Assembly: GCF_900101825.1 (NCBI RefSeq)
Contig: NZ_FNAG01000002.1
Span: forward strand, 434,001-498,000
Reading direction: 5' to 3'
From: Aquimonas voraii
GTDB taxonomy: Bacteria > Pseudomonadota > Gammaproteobacteria > Xanthomonadales > Xanthomonadaceae
Length of the DNA stretch: 64,000 nt
Made by a program: the position numbers and the translations under genes. The notes beneath the pieces are model-generated. The model was given only the letters and a program-made list of their open reading frames with translations. It made no database searches and had not been told where the DNA came from. Positions 1-8,881 of this stretch are shown one piece after another; position 1 is the stretch's first letter, and every line of letters starts with the position of its first letter.

Positions 1-63
1 TGGTGCAAAGTCCGGTGGGCTGCAAGCCGCCTTGCCGCGGTCGAACGTGGCAGGGGAGTTGCT

Positions 64-108
64 ATGCTGTCGGTCGTTTACCCACGTGCCCCGGCCTGCC
101 CTTTGTGA
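64..108 (+). CDS. Possible 14-codon leader ORF overlapping the kinase start
   Basis: A purine-rich ribosome-binding sequence (AGGGGAG, 52-58) stands 5 bases before ATG 64. This opens a 14-codon frame whose TGA (106-108) overlaps the GTG start of the kinase (105-107) in a GTGA arrangement. The kinase GTG has no convincing ribosome-binding site of its own, so translation may be coupled to this short frame. The peptide has no recognisable feature. It could equally be chance, or the tail of a longer arrangement starting left of the window. Confidence 0.25.
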   Translation: MLSVVYPRAPACPL

Positions 109-2591
109 TCGAGATCCCCGGCTACCGCATCGACCGCCCCATCGGGCGCGGCGGCATGTCGACGGTCTATCTGGCCCTTCAGGAATCGGTGCAGCGCGAA
201 GTCGCGCTGAAGATCATGTCGGGCGCGCTGCTGGGCGACGAGGAGTTCGGCGAGCGCTTCCTGCGCGAGGCGCGCATCGCCGCCAGCCTGCGACATCCGA
301 ACGTGGTCCATGTCTACGATGTGGCCCAGCACGGCGACCAGCACTACATGGCGATGGAACACCTGCCTGGCGGGCCGGTGATCGCTCGCCGTGGCCCGCG
401 GCGTGACTTCATCTTTGCCCTGCGGGCAGTGCGCGAGATCGCCAGCGCGCTCGACTACGCGCACAAGCGCGGCGTGGTGCATCGGGACATCAAGCCCGAC
501 AACATTCTGCTGCGCGAAGACGGCAGTGCGGTGCTGACGGATTTCGGCATCGCCCGTGCAGGTGACTCGATGCGCATGACGCGCACGGGCGCGATCATCG
601 GCACGCCCCACTACATGAGCCCCGAACAGGCTCGCGGCCAGCCGCTGGACGGGCGCGCCGATCTCTACAGCCTCGGCGTGGTGTTCTACCAGCTGCTGAT
701 GGGCGAGGTGCCCTACCAGGCCGAGGATTCGGTGGCGGTCGGCATCATGCACATCACTGCGCCGCTGCCCCGCCTGCCGGCGTCGCTGGCGGAGCTGCAG
801 GCGCTGTTCGATCGCCTGCTGGCCAAGGACCCCGCCCAGCGCTTCCAGACCGGCGCGGAGCTGATCGAAGCCCTGGATGGCATCGCCCATCTTCGACCTG
901 AACTGCCCGACGCCCCGGCACCGCGCGGCCGGCGTCCGCCAGCGGCGGTCGTGGACAGTCCGCCGACCGTGGTCACTCCGCCCGAAGCGCGTGCCGCAAG
1001 GGCACCGAAGCCTTCGGATGGTCCTTCGCTGGGGCAGATGGAAGGCATCGTCACCGGCGAGCAGCCACGACGGCGTGAGCTCGCAGCGTCGAAGCCGCGT
1101 GCGCGGAGGCCCTGGCCATGGCTGCTGCTCCCGCTCGCGCTGCTGGTGCTGGCATTGGTGTTCGAGACACAGCTGCGTGAGCTCTGGAGCGGCTCGGATC
1201 GGGCTGAGCAGCTGACCCGGGCCGAGGCGGCGCTGGCCGCCGGCCGGCTGCAGGACGATGCCGAAGGACCGGGCGCACGCAGCCTCTACAACGCGATTCT
1301 CGCCGCCGAGCCTGATCACGAAGCCGCGCGCGAAGGCCTGCGTCGCGTCGGTCGGGCCCATCTGGAGGCCGCGCGCGGGCTGCTTGAGCGCAGCGACCTC
1401 TTGGCCGCGCAGCGCGAGCTGGAGCTGGCGCGCGCCCTCGGCGCGGGCAGTGCGGACATCGCCGCGCTCAGTCGACAGATCGAGGAAAGCCAGGGGCGGA
1501 GCGCAGGCGAGCAGGAACTTTCGCGACGCATCGAAGCCGCCGCCGCCGCGCTCGCCGCAGGCTTGATCGAAGAGCCTGGCGTCGGCGCGATCGCGCTCTA
1601 CCAGCAGGCGCTGGCCCTGGCCCCGGACAATCCGGTGGCGCGCGCGGGCCTGCGCGCAGCGCTTGCGCCGCTGATCGCTTCGGCGCGCAGCGACATCGAG
1701 ACTGCGGCTTTTGATGCGGCTGAACAGCGCCTTGCGATCGTTTCGCAAGCCGATCCCGGCCATCTCGATCTGCCCGAGCTGCGGGCGGCACTCGCCGAGT
1801 CTCGCAAGGGGCGAGCCGAACGCATCGCGGCGCTGCTGCAGCAGGCGCGTGAGCGGACCGCGCGTGGGCAGTTGACCACGCCGGTGGGGCGCAGCGCGCA
1901 GGACGCCTATCGCGAAGCGCTGGCCCTCGATCCGGCTCTGGCCGAGGCCAGCGAGGGGCTGCGTCGTCTGGGGCGCGAGCTGCTGCGGCGGGCCGAGGCG
2001 GCGAGCGCGGATTTCGATTTCGAGGCGGCCGAGTCGGCGCTGGATGCCGCTGCTCTGTTGGATCCGCCCCCAGCAGGACTTCCGCGCGCGCGCGAGCGCA
2101 TGGAGGCGGCCCGACAGAGCTATGCGAGGGTGGCCGAGGGGCGCGGAGCGGATCCCTCGCGCGTGGACGCGCTGATCGCCGAGGCGGAGGTCGCCATTGC
2201 GCAAGGCCGCCTCCTGCAGCCGCCTGGCGAGAGCGCCTACGACAGCCTGCGCGCGGCCCTGGCCCTGGCCCCGTCGGATGCGCGCGCGCGCGCACTGCTG
2301 CAGGGCTTGCCCGCGCAGGCGCGGCAGCGTTTCGATGCGGCGCTGGCTGCCAGTAGACCCAATGACGCCCTGCGCTATCTCGAAGGTCTGCAGGTGGTGG
2401 CGCCGACTTCTGCCGAGCTGCCCCTGATGCGGCAGCGTCTGGCGGTCGCCTACCTGGGGCTTGCGAACGAGCGCCTCGGCCGCGGCGAGCTGGCTTCGGC
2501 GCGACAGGCCTTGGAACGCGCGGCGGAGCTGGAGCCGAACCACATCGAGATTCCCGCGCTGCGCGCGCGGCTGGAGCAGGCCGGCGGCTGA
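105..2591 (+). CDS. Membrane-anchored Ser/Thr protein kinase with TPR-like periplasmic repeats
   Basis: Hanks-type (PknB-like) kinase that would phosphorylate Ser/Thr on cytoplasmic targets in response to a periplasmic cue. Residues numbered from GTG 105: glycine loop GRGGMSTV (14-21), catalytic Lys36, catalytic loop HRDIKPDN (126-133), DFG at 146 and the GTPHYMSPEQ activation segment. A Pro/Arg-rich linker leads to one transmembrane helix near 336-357. The remaining ~470 residues are alpha-helical, with four similar ~105-residue units, each opening with an A-A-G-R-L..P..SA...Y..AL motif and resembling paired TPRs. I chose GTG 105 because the kinase fold begins at IPGYRID immediately after it. 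The frame stays open to the window edge, so a longer start cannot be excluded. It converges with the next gene, 7 bases away. Confidence 0.9.
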   Translation: MIEIPGYRIDRPIGRGGMSTVYLALQESVQREVALKIMSGALLGDEEFGERFLREARIAASLRHPNVVHVYDVAQHGDQHYMAMEHLPGGPVIARRGPRRDFIFALRAVREIASALDYAHKRGVVHRDIKPDNILLREDGSAVLTDFGIARAGDSMRMTRTGAIIGTPHYMSPEQARGQPLDGRADLYSLGVVFYQLLMGEVPYQAEDSVAVGIMHITAPLPRLPASLAELQALFDRLLAKDPAQRFQTGAELIEALDGIAHLRPELPDAPAPRGRRPPAAVVDSPPTVVTPPEARAARAPKPSDGPSLGQMEGIVTGEQPRRRELAASKPRARRPWPWLLLPLALLVLALVFETQLRELWSGSDRAEQLTRAEAALAAGRLQDDAEGPGARSLYNAILAAEPDHEAAREGLRRVGRAHLEAARGLLERSDLLAAQRELELARALGAGSADIAALSRQIEESQGRSAGEQELSRRIEAAAAALAAGLIEEPGVGAIALYQQALALAPDNPVARAGLRAALAPLIASARSDIETAAFDAAEQRLAIVSQADPGHLDLPELRAALAESRKGRAERIAALLQQARERTARGQLTTPVGRSAQDAYREALALDPALAEASEGLRRLGRELLRRAEAASADFDFEAAESALDAAALLDPPPAGLPRARERMEAARQSYARVAEGRGADPSRVDALIAEAEVAIAQGRLLQPPGESAYDSLRAALALAPSDARARALLQGLPAQARQRFDAALAASRPNDALRYLEGLQVVAPTSAELPLMRQRLAVAYLGLANERLGRGELASARQALERAAELEPNHIEIPALRARLEQAGG

Positions 2592-2598
2592 TCCGCGC

Positions 2599-2976
2599 TC
2601 ACGCCTTCGGAAGCAGGAACAGACCGGCGACGCGGCGGCCTTCCAGCGCCAGCAGATTGTAGGTGCGCGCGGCCGCGGCGTTGTCCATGGCCTCGATGCC
2701 GACCCCGCGACTGAGGAAGGCCGCCATCAGGCGCTGCGGCGGAAACACCTGGCGCTCACCGGTGCCGAGGATCAGCACCTGCGGTGCGAGGTCCAGGATG
2801 CGCTGGACGAGGGCGTCATCGATGGCGTCCGGCGAGTGCACGTCGAGGTCGCGGTGCACCTGCTCAGGCATCAGCAGCAGGCTGGCCCGGAACTCAGCGT
2901 CATCGATGCGGATGGCGTCCGCAGAAACCCAGCGGATGGTGTAGAGGCCTTCCTGGCGGTCTTCGGCGAGGGGCAT
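2599..2976 (-). CDS. Mth938-like domain protein (DUF498/NDUFAF3 family)
   Basis: Small soluble protein of 125 residues. The core segments LAPQVLILGTGERQVFPPQ and GIEAMDNAAAARTYNLLALEGR match the Mth938-like fold, shared with the mitochondrial complex I assembly factor NDUFAF3. The bacterial function is not established. It lies 87 bases downstream of yhbY on the same strand and is probably cotranscribed with it. No signal peptide or membrane segment is present. The start has no strong ribosome-binding site, so the N-terminus could differ by a few residues. Confidence 0.8.
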   Translation of the reverse strand: MPLAEDRQEGLYTIRWVSADAIRIDDAEFRASLLLMPEQVHRDLDVHSPDAIDDALVQRILDLAPQVLILGTGERQVFPPQRLMAAFLSRGVGIEAMDNAAAARTYNLLALEGRRVAGLFLLPKA

Positions 2977-3063
2977 GTGGCGCTCGCGGGGCGTCGATGG
3001 CTACGGGGCTGCGCATCCCAACACGGTGCGCGTGCAGGCGCGGTCGGGGCAAGCAGACCGGCG

Positions 3064-3366
3064 TCAGCGCGGCAGGCTGATCTGCGGGCGCTCCTTGGAG
3101 CGGCGGAACAGCGTCGCGATATTGCCGATGCGCTGCACGAGGTTGGCCTTCGAGCGCAGCACCAGCTCGGCGACGATCTCGTCGCGGGCGTCCCGGTCCT
3201 CGGCGGCGATCTTGACCTTGACCAGCTCGTGGTGCTCCAGCGCAAGATCCAGCTCCGCCAGCACGGCCTCCGTCAGGCCCTTGCCGCCGATCATGATGAC
3301 CGGCTTCAATCCGTGGGAGAGTCCGCGCAAGTAGCGCTGCTGGGCGTTGCTGAGCTGCTGGAACAT
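3064..3366 (-). CDS. yhbY: YhbY-type CRM-domain RNA-binding protein
   Basis: A 100-residue protein made of one CRM domain, the KH-like RNA-binding fold that associates with pre-50S ribosomal subunits. The family signatures are visible: N-terminal [19 protein letters not shown], then [14 protein letters not shown], and the [12 protein letters not shown] segment near the C-terminus. It is transcribed divergently from rlmE, the same layout as in Escherichia coli (yhbY / rlmE-ftsH), which supports both calls. Confidence 0.93.
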   Translation of the reverse strand: MFQQLSNAQQRYLRGLSHGLKPVIMIGGKGLTEAVLAELDLALEHHELVKVKIAAEDRDARDEIVAELVLRSKANLVQRIGNIATLFRRSKERPQISLPR

Positions 3367-3396
3367 GGTCGGGCATCGGGTAAAGGCCGCTCAGGG

Positions 3397-3402
3397 TATC
3401 AT
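3397..3402 (+). promoter_or_regulatory. Possible -10 element for rlmE-ftsH
   Basis: TATCAT, 44 bases before the rlmE start, in the divergent yhbY/rlmE gap. No matching -35 box is evident at 16-18 bases, so this rests on the hexamer and position only. Confidence 0.25.
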
Positions 3403-3445
3403 GCAGCCTTTACAGCGAACCGCCCGTCGATTGGGCCCGGCCTCG

Positions 3446-4087
3446 ATGAATCGCAGCAAGAGCAGCCGGCGCTGGCTGGCCGAACACTTCGCCGACCCCT
3501 ACGTCAAGCGCGCCCAGAGCGAGGGCATGCGCTCGCGCGCGGTCTACAAGCTCGAGGAGCTGCTCGAGCGTGACCAGCTGCTCAGGCCCGGCATGGTGGT
3601 GGTGGATCTGGGCGCCGCGCCCGGCGGCTGGTCGCAGCTGGTCCGCCGCGAGCTGGGTGATACCGGCCGGGTGATTGCGCTGGACATCCTCGACATGCCC
3701 TCGCTGGCCGGCGTCGAGTTCATTCACGGCGATTTCAGAGAGCCGGAGCCACTGTCCCGGCTCGAAGCCGCGCTGGGCGGGCAGTTGGCGGACCTTGTGC
3801 TCTCCGACATGGCGCCCAATATGAGCGGTGTCGCCGCGGTCGACCAGCCGCGCAGCCTGCACCTCTGCGAACTCGCTCTGGAGTTCGCCGACCAGCACCT
3901 GCGCAGCGGTGGTACCTTGCTGATCAAAGTGTTCCAGGGGCAGGGCTCCGACGCGTTCTTGAAGGAGCTGCGCCAGCGCTACGCGAAGGTGCAGATCCGC
4001 AAACCCAAGGCGTCCCGCAACCGCTCCCCCGAGGTGTATGCGCTCGCCACCGGCAAACGGAGCGGCGCCAAAGAGGCCAAAGAATGA
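3446..4087 (+). CDS. rlmE: 23S rRNA 2'-O-ribose U2552 methyltransferase RlmE (FtsJ/RrmJ)
   Basis: S-adenosylmethionine-dependent methylation of U2552 in the A loop of 23S rRNA, a late step in 50S assembly. The 213-residue product has the family motifs: [11 protein letters not shown] with catalytic Lys35, the SAM-binding [22 protein letters not shown] with the catalytic Asp, and LIKVFQGQG with the second Lys. Length matches E. coli RlmE (about 209 residues). ATG 3446 was chosen because upstream in-frame codons encode nothing family-like. Its TGA overlaps the ftsH ATG (ATGA), implying translational coupling. Confidence 0.96.
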   Translation: MNRSKSSRRWLAEHFADPYVKRAQSEGMRSRAVYKLEELLERDQLLRPGMVVVDLGAAPGGWSQLVRRELGDTGRVIALDILDMPSLAGVEFIHGDFREPEPLSRLEAALGGQLADLVLSDMAPNMSGVAAVDQPRSLHLCELALEFADQHLRSGGTLLIKVFQGQGSDAFLKELRQRYAKVQIRKPKASRNRSPEVYALATGKRSGAKEAKE

Positions 4088-5994
4088 ACGACCTTGCCAA
4101 GAATCTGCTGCTCTGGGTGGTGATCGCCGTCGTGCTGATGGCGGTGTTCCAGAGCTTCACTCCGCGCACCGGCGGCAACGAGGCGGTCAGCTACGACCGT
4201 TTCATCCAGCAGGTCGAGAACGGCGAGATCGCGAAAGCCATCCGTGGCGAGGATCGGGTGACCATCCACGTCGAGCGCAAGGACGGTTCGCGCTTTACGA
4301 CCTTCGACCCGGGCGATGCCTATTTCGTCTCCGACATGATCAAGTACGGCGTCGAGACCCGCGGCACGCCGCCGTCCGGCCCGGGCCTGGGAACGGTGCT
4401 GCTGTCGATCCTGCCCTACATCATTTTCATCGGCATCTTCATCTTCTTCATGCGCCAGCTTCAGGCTGGCTCCGGCGGCCGTGGCGCCATGAGCTTCGGC
4501 CGCTCGCGCGCCAAGCTGCAGGGCGAGGACCAGGTCAAGATCACCTTCGCCGACGTCGCCGGCTGCGATGAGGCCAAGGAGGAAGTGTCCGAGCTGGTCG
4601 AGTTCCTGCGCGACCCCGGCAAGTTCCAGAAGCTGGGCGGCCACATTCCGCGCGGCGTGCTGATGGTCGGCTCGCCCGGCACCGGCAAGACCCTGCTCGC
4701 GAAGGCGATCGCCGGCGAGGCCAAGGTGCCTTTCTTCTCGATCTCGGGCTCGGACTTCGTCGAGATGTTCGTCGGCGTGGGCGCGTCCCGCGTGCGCGAC
4801 ATGTTCGATCAGGCCAAGAAACACGCGCCCTGCATCATCTTCATCGATGAGATCGACGCCGTTGGCCGCCACCGCGGTGCTGGCTTGGGCGGTGGACACG
4901 ACGAGCGCGAGCAGACCCTCAACCAGCTGCTGGTGGAGATGGACGGCTTCGAGGGCAGCGAGGGCATCATCGTCATCGCCGCCACCAACCGCCCCGACGT
5001 GCTTGACCCCGCCCTGCTGCGCCCGGGCCGCTTCGACCGGCAGGTGGTGGTGCCGCTGCCCGATGTGCGCGGCCGCGAGCAGATCTTGAAAGTGCATATG
5101 CGCAAGGTGCCGGCTGCGGCTGACGTCGATCCTTCGGTGGTCGCGCGCGGCACGCCCGGCTTCTCCGGTGCCGATCTCGCCAATCTGGTCAACGAGGCGG
5201 CCCTGTTCGCTGCCCGCGAGAACGCCCGCGAAGTGCGCATGACCCACTTCGACAAGGCACGCGACAAGATCCTTATGGGTGCCGAGCGCCGCTCGATGGC
5301 GATGAGCGAGGCCGAGAAGAAGCTCACCGCCTACCACGAGGCCGGACACGCAATCGTGGGCCGCGTCGTGCCCGAGCACGACCCGGTCTACAAGGTCACG
5401 ATCATTCCCCGCGGTCGCGCGCTGGGCGTGACCATGTATCTGCCCGAGCAGGACCGCTACAGCTACAACCGCGTGGCGATCGAGAGCCAGCTCTGTTCGC
5501 TCTACGGTGGGCGCGTGGCCGAGGAGCTGATCTTCGGCGCCGACAAGGTCACCACCGGTGCGTCCAACGACATCGAGCGCGCCACCAAGATGGCCCGCAA
5601 CATGGTCACCAAGTGGGGCCTGTCGGACGAGCTGGGTCCCGTGGCCTATGGCGAGCAGGAGGACGAGGTCTTCCTGGGGCGCTCCGTGACCCAGCACAAG
5701 AACGTGTCCGACGACACCGCGCGCAAGATCGACGAAGTGGTGCGCGGCATCCTGGATCGCGCCTACGACCGCACGCGACAGATCCTCACCGAGAACATCG
5801 ACAAGCTGCATGTGATGGCGGATGCCCTGCTGACCTACGAGACCATCGACGCCAAGCAGATCGACGCCATCATGGAAGGCCGCCAGCCCCCGCCGCCCAG
5901 CGACTGGTCGAAGTCGGACGCCTCCAGCACGCCGCCCCGCGACAGTTCGGGTCCCGCCGCCGGCACGCTTGGCGGGCCTGCTGCGCAGACCTGA
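4084..5994 (+). CDS. ftsH: ATP-dependent zinc metalloprotease FtsH
   Basis: Inner-membrane hexameric AAA+ protease that degrades misfolded membrane proteins and short-lived regulators. The 636-residue product has an N-terminal membrane helix (about 8-25), a periplasmic domain, and a second helix around 100-122. The AAA domain follows, with Walker A GSPGTGKT (196-203), Walker [13 protein letters not shown], and the [22 protein letters not shown]. The zinc site is HEAGH at 418-422. The C-terminal tail is Pro/Ser-rich. It follows rlmE with a 4-base overlap and ends at a strong hairpin terminator before folP. Confidence 0.98.
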   Translation: MNDLAKNLLLWVVIAVVLMAVFQSFTPRTGGNEAVSYDRFIQQVENGEIAKAIRGEDRVTIHVERKDGSRFTTFDPGDAYFVSDMIKYGVETRGTPPSGPGLGTVLLSILPYIIFIGIFIFFMRQLQAGSGGRGAMSFGRSRAKLQGEDQVKITFADVAGCDEAKEEVSELVEFLRDPGKFQKLGGHIPRGVLMVGSPGTGKTLLAKAIAGEAKVPFFSISGSDFVEMFVGVGASRVRDMFDQAKKHAPCIIFIDEIDAVGRHRGAGLGGGHDEREQTLNQLLVEMDGFEGSEGIIVIAATNRPDVLDPALLRPGRFDRQVVVPLPDVRGREQILKVHMRKVPAAADVDPSVVARGTPGFSGADLANLVNEAALFAARENAREVRMTHFDKARDKILMGAERRSMAMSEAEKKLTAYHEAGHAIVGRVVPEHDPVYKVTIIPRGRALGVTMYLPEQDRYSYNRVAIESQLCSLYGGRVAEELIFGADKVTTGASNDIERATKMARNMVTKWGLSDELGPVAYGEQEDEVFLGRSVTQHKNVSDDTARKIDEVVRGILDRAYDRTRQILTENIDKLHVMADALLTYETIDAKQIDAIMEGRQPPPPSDWSKSDASSTPPRDSSGPAAGTLGGPAAQT

Positions 5995-6013
5995 GTTGCC
6001 GCCGCACACCTGA

Positions 6014-6041
6014 CGAACGCCCGCGTCCGCGCGGGCGTTCG
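6014..6041 (+). terminator. Intrinsic terminator after ftsH
   Basis: Perfect 12-bp stem (6014-6025 with 6030-6041) closing a TCCG tetraloop, 20 bases past the ftsH stop, followed by CGTTTCC. The T-run is short, but position and stem strength fit termination before folP. Confidence 0.7.
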
Positions 6042-6067
6042 CGTTTCCGGTCCACGAGGATCCGTGC

Positions 6068-6970
6068 ATGTTCGAAAGCGTTGACTTGATTCCCCGGCTC
6101 GATTGCGGTGGCCGAGCGCTGCTGCTGGATCGCCCGCGCATCATGGGCGTGCTGAACCTCACACCGGACTCCTTCTCCGACGGCGGTCGCCTGGGCGATA
6201 TGGACAGCGCCCTGCGTGCCGCGCTGCGCATGGTGGAGGAGGGCGCTGACATCATCGACGTCGGCGGCGAGTCCACCCGTCCCGGTGCCGCCCCGGTTGG
6301 CGTGCAGGAGGAAATCGACCGCGTCCTGCCCCTCATCGAACGCTTGACCGCCGAGAGCTCCGTGCCGATTTCGATCGATACCTCTAAGCCGGAGGTCATG
6401 CGTGCCGCGGTGGCTGCGGGCGCGGGCCTGATCAACGACGTCTGGGCCTTGCGCCGCGAGGGCGCGCTCGTCGCGGCGGCGGAGCTGGGCGTGCCGGTCT
6501 GCCTGATGCACATGCAGGGCGAGCCCGGCAGCATGCAGACCGATCCCCAGTACACCGACGTGGTGTCCGAGGTGCAACGCTTTCTCGCCGATCGCGTGTT
6601 CGCCTGCGAGCTCGCAGGCATCCCGCGTGCCCGCCTGCTGGTCGATCCCGGGTTCGGCTTCGGCAAGACGCTGCCGCACAACGTCGAACTCCTGTCGGCG
6701 CTGTCGACGCTGGGCTCGGGTCTGCCGCCCTTGCTGGTCGGTGTGTCGCGCAAGTCGATGATCGGTGCGATCACCGGTCGGCGGCTGGAGGAACGCACGG
6801 TCGGCTCGGTGGTGGCAGCGGTGCTGGCGGCACAGCGCGGGGCTGCAATCCTCAGGGTCCACGACGTCGCCGCCACCCGCGATGGACTGGCGGTGCTGGC
6901 CGCGCTGCCGGAGCGAACTTCGCCGGCCCGAGCGCAGTCGAAGGCGCCGCGCTGGGGCGATGAGGATTGA
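6068..6970 (+). CDS. folP: Dihydropteroate synthase
   Basis: Condenses p-aminobenzoate with 6-hydroxymethyl-dihydropterin pyrophosphate in folate synthesis; the target of sulfonamides. The TIM-barrel signatures appear in order: GVLNLTPDSFSDGG, VGGESTRPGA, ISIDTSKPEV, LINDVWALR, CLMHMQGEPG, DPGFGFGKT, GVSRKSMIG and the C-terminal RVHDVAATRDGLAV. Its 300 residues are slightly longer than E. coli FolP (about 282), with the excess at the C-terminus. A GAGG sequence precedes the ATG. It sits after ftsH, a common order in gammaproteobacteria. Confidence 0.96.
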   Translation: MFESVDLIPRLDCGGRALLLDRPRIMGVLNLTPDSFSDGGRLGDMDSALRAALRMVEEGADIIDVGGESTRPGAAPVGVQEEIDRVLPLIERLTAESSVPISIDTSKPEVMRAAVAAGAGLINDVWALRREGALVAAAELGVPVCLMHMQGEPGSMQTDPQYTDVVSEVQRFLADRVFACELAGIPRARLLVDPGFGFGKTLPHNVELLSALSTLGSGLPPLLVGVSRKSMIGAITGRRLEERTVGSVVAAVLAAQRGAAILRVHDVAATRDGLAVLAALPERTSPARAQSKAPRWGDED

Positions 6971-7079
6971 ACAGGCAACTCCCCGCCGCACCCCGAATGG
7001 CAGACCCCGTCACACCCGGGTATGCTTGTGCGCTTTCCGCCGCAGCCAAGGGGCTGGCGGTTCACCCAGGAGGTTCTGC

Positions 7080-7760
7080 ATGAAGTTGCGCTGGTTGGTC
7101 GTGTCCGTGGCTGTGTTTGGCATGGGTGCCGTGCAGGCACAGGACACCTCCTCGGAGAAGGGCAAGCTGAGCTACGCGATCGGTTACCAGCTGGGTCGCG
7201 AGATGGCCGAACGTGGTGTCGACCTTGATGTGGCGACTGTCGTCCGCGGCGTGCAGGAAGGTTTCGCCAAGCGTGATCCGAGCGTGCCGCCCGAGGAAAT
7301 GCGTGCAGCCGTCGAGAAGATGCAGGCACAAATGCTTGAGCAGGCCCGCGCCGAGTTCGAGCGCGTGGCGGCCGAGAACAAGGCCAAGAGCGAGCAGTTC
7401 CTGAGCCAGAACCGCGCCAAGCAGGGCATCCAGAATCTCGCCTCGGGCATCCAGTACCGGGTCATCGAGCAGGGCACCGGCGCGCAGCCGACCGCGGCCA
7501 GCGAAGTGCAGATCCACTTCCGCGGCTCGCTGTCCACCGGCCAGGAGTTCGCCAGCACCTACACCGGCAACGAGCCGGTGACGATGAAGGTCTCCGAGGC
7601 CCCACTCCCCGGCCTGCGTGAAGTGCTGCCGATGATGAAGGTCGGCTCACGCTGGGAAGTGTTCCTGCCGCCGGACCAGGGCTATGGCGACAACCCGCGT
7701 TCGCCGGTCGGCCCGGGCCAGGCGGTCGTGTTCGACGTCAAGCTGGTCAGCATCAAGTAA
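7080..7760 (+). CDS. FkpA/Mip-like periplasmic FKBP-type peptidyl-prolyl isomerase
   Basis: Periplasmic folding catalyst and chaperone. The 226-residue product starts with a cleavable signal peptide (cut near ...GMGAVQA-Q, residues 20-21). An alpha-helical dimerisation domain follows (KLSYAIGYQLGREMAERG, then a Glu/Lys-rich long helix). The C-terminal FKBP domain (from about 125) contains GIQYRVIEQGTGAQP, VQIHFRGSL, GLREVLPMMKVGSRWEVFLPP and YGDN. An AGGAGG ribosome-binding site at 7068-7073 fixes the start. It is an FkpA/Mip homologue rather than cytoplasmic SlyD or FklB. A hairpin follows the stop. Confidence 0.93.
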   Translation: MKLRWLVVSVAVFGMGAVQAQDTSSEKGKLSYAIGYQLGREMAERGVDLDVATVVRGVQEGFAKRDPSVPPEEMRAAVEKMQAQMLEQARAEFERVAAENKAKSEQFLSQNRAKQGIQNLASGIQYRVIEQGTGAQPTAASEVQIHFRGSLSTGQEFASTYTGNEPVTMKVSEAPLPGLREVLPMMKVGSRWEVFLPPDQGYGDNPRSPVGPGQAVVFDVKLVSIK

Positions 7761-7768
7761 GCGGCTGC

Positions 7769-7801
7769 GCCGCGGCCTGCCTTCGGGCAGCAGCCGCGGC
7801 G
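7769..7801 (+). terminator. Probable intrinsic terminator after the FKBP isomerase
   Basis: A GC-rich hairpin begins 9 bases after the stop: an outer GCCGCGGC pairing and an inner CTGCC-TTCG-GGCAG stem-loop with a 2-base bulge, followed by GGTTTCC. The tail has few Ts, so efficiency is uncertain. Confidence 0.6.
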
Positions 7802-7897
7802 GTTTCCGCCATCGACGGGGGAGCGCCGGGGACACCCGCGCTCCCTCGCGCTTTTGCGGCACCGGCGGGTGCCGCTCACGCCTGCATCGAGCCTCCC

Positions 7898-8089
7898 GTG
7901 AGTTCCAGTTTTCCACCCGTCCTGAGCCCCTGCATCGGTGTCTGCGAGCTAGGCCCCGATGGCCTGTGCGCGGGCTGCCATCGCACCACGGCCGAGATTG
8001 CCGGCTGGCTGTCCTTCAGCCCAGCCCAGCGGCAGTACCTGATGGATGTCGCCCTGCCGGAGCGCGCGGAACGCGGCGGCCGTGTCTGA
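7898..8089 (+). CDS. DUF1289 (YdhL-like) Cys-rich small protein
   Basis: A 63-residue protein with the DUF1289 signature: four conserved cysteines in PCIGVCELGPDGLCAGCHR followed by TTAEIAGWLSFSPAQRQYLM. The cysteine pattern suggests metal or Fe-S binding, but the function is not established. GTG 7898 gives the standard family length. Its stop overlaps the GTG start of nudL by 8 bases, so the two are cotranscribed and likely coupled. Confidence 0.85.
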   Translation: MSSSFPPVLSPCIGVCELGPDGLCAGCHRTTAEIAGWLSFSPAQRQYLMDVALPERAERGGRV

Positions 8090-8711
8090 GTGGGGCGCGC
8101 CCGCGGACCGTCTGGATGCGCGGATCGTGCGCGCTCTGTATGGGCTCTCGACTCCGCCCACCGCGGTGCCGCGCATCCCCGAGGATCTGCGTGACCTGAT
8201 TCCGCCGCTGGAGCGCCTGCGGCCCGCGGCCGTATTGCTGGGGCTGGTTGATCGTGGCGACGGCAGCCGGGTGATCCTGACCCGTCGCACCGAGGCGCTG
8301 GCCCATCATCCGGGGCAGGTTGCATTCCCCGGTGGACGCCAGGATCCGCGTGACCCGGGGCTACTGGAGACAGCGATCCGCGAAGCGCACGAGGAGATCG
8401 CCCTCGATCCGGCGCACGTGCAGCCACTCGGCTACATCGATCCCTTGCCGACCTTCACCGGCTTCATGGTCCTGCCGGTGGTGGCGCGCGTGTCGCCGCT
8501 GCACGAGTCCCGCCCCGAGCCGGGAGAGGTTGCCGAGGTCTTCGAAGTGCCGCTGGCCTTCCTGATGGACCCCGCCAACCTGCGCATCGAGCGTGCCGAG
8601 TTGGCCGGGCGTACGCGCCAGACCTGGCGCTTCGACTACGCCGGGCAGCGCATCTGGGGAGCGACGGCGGCGATGCTGCTCAATCTGCGCGAGCGACTTG
8701 CCGGGCTCTGA
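8082..8711 (+). CDS. nudL: CoA pyrophosphatase (Nudix hydrolase NudL)
   Basis: Cleaves coenzyme A and its thioesters to 3',5'-ADP and 4'-phosphopantetheine. The 209-residue protein carries the CoA-specific segment LTRRTEALAHHPGQVAFPGG directly before the Nudix box (GGRQDPRDPGLLETAIREAHEEIAL), with the REAHEEI metal-binding Glu residues intact. GTG 8082 is preferred because the frame upstream lies inside the DUF1289 gene and encodes no family-like sequence. The overlap with DUF1289 is common in this group. Confidence 0.9.
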   Translation: MSEWGAPADRLDARIVRALYGLSTPPTAVPRIPEDLRDLIPPLERLRPAAVLLGLVDRGDGSRVILTRRTEALAHHPGQVAFPGGRQDPRDPGLLETAIREAHEEIALDPAHVQPLGYIDPLPTFTGFMVLPVVARVSPLHESRPEPGEVAEVFEVPLAFLMDPANLRIERAELAGRTRQTWRFDYAGQRIWGATAAMLLNLRERLAGL

Positions 8712-8881
8712 ATCCCTGCGTCCCGTCCCTCTCCAATGCCCTCGCCATGGATCGCCGCGCAGGTCTCGGGCTTTCCCGGAATCGCCCCACATAACCGGAG
8801 TTTTCCGCTAGCCCATCCGGGGTTCGGGGCGGTATGGTTCGCGGTCCTGCAACGATGCGGCCGCGCCGGGTCGGCCATGCC

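Noticed and set aside
78-2543. 821-codon minus-strand frame opposite the kinase
   Set aside because: Antisense shadow; the plus-strand frame carries all kinase motifs.
3979-7329. Very long minus-strand frame (1116 codons) opposite rlmE-ftsH-folP
   Set aside because: Mirror frame of strongly conserved genes, produced by high GC at third codon positions.
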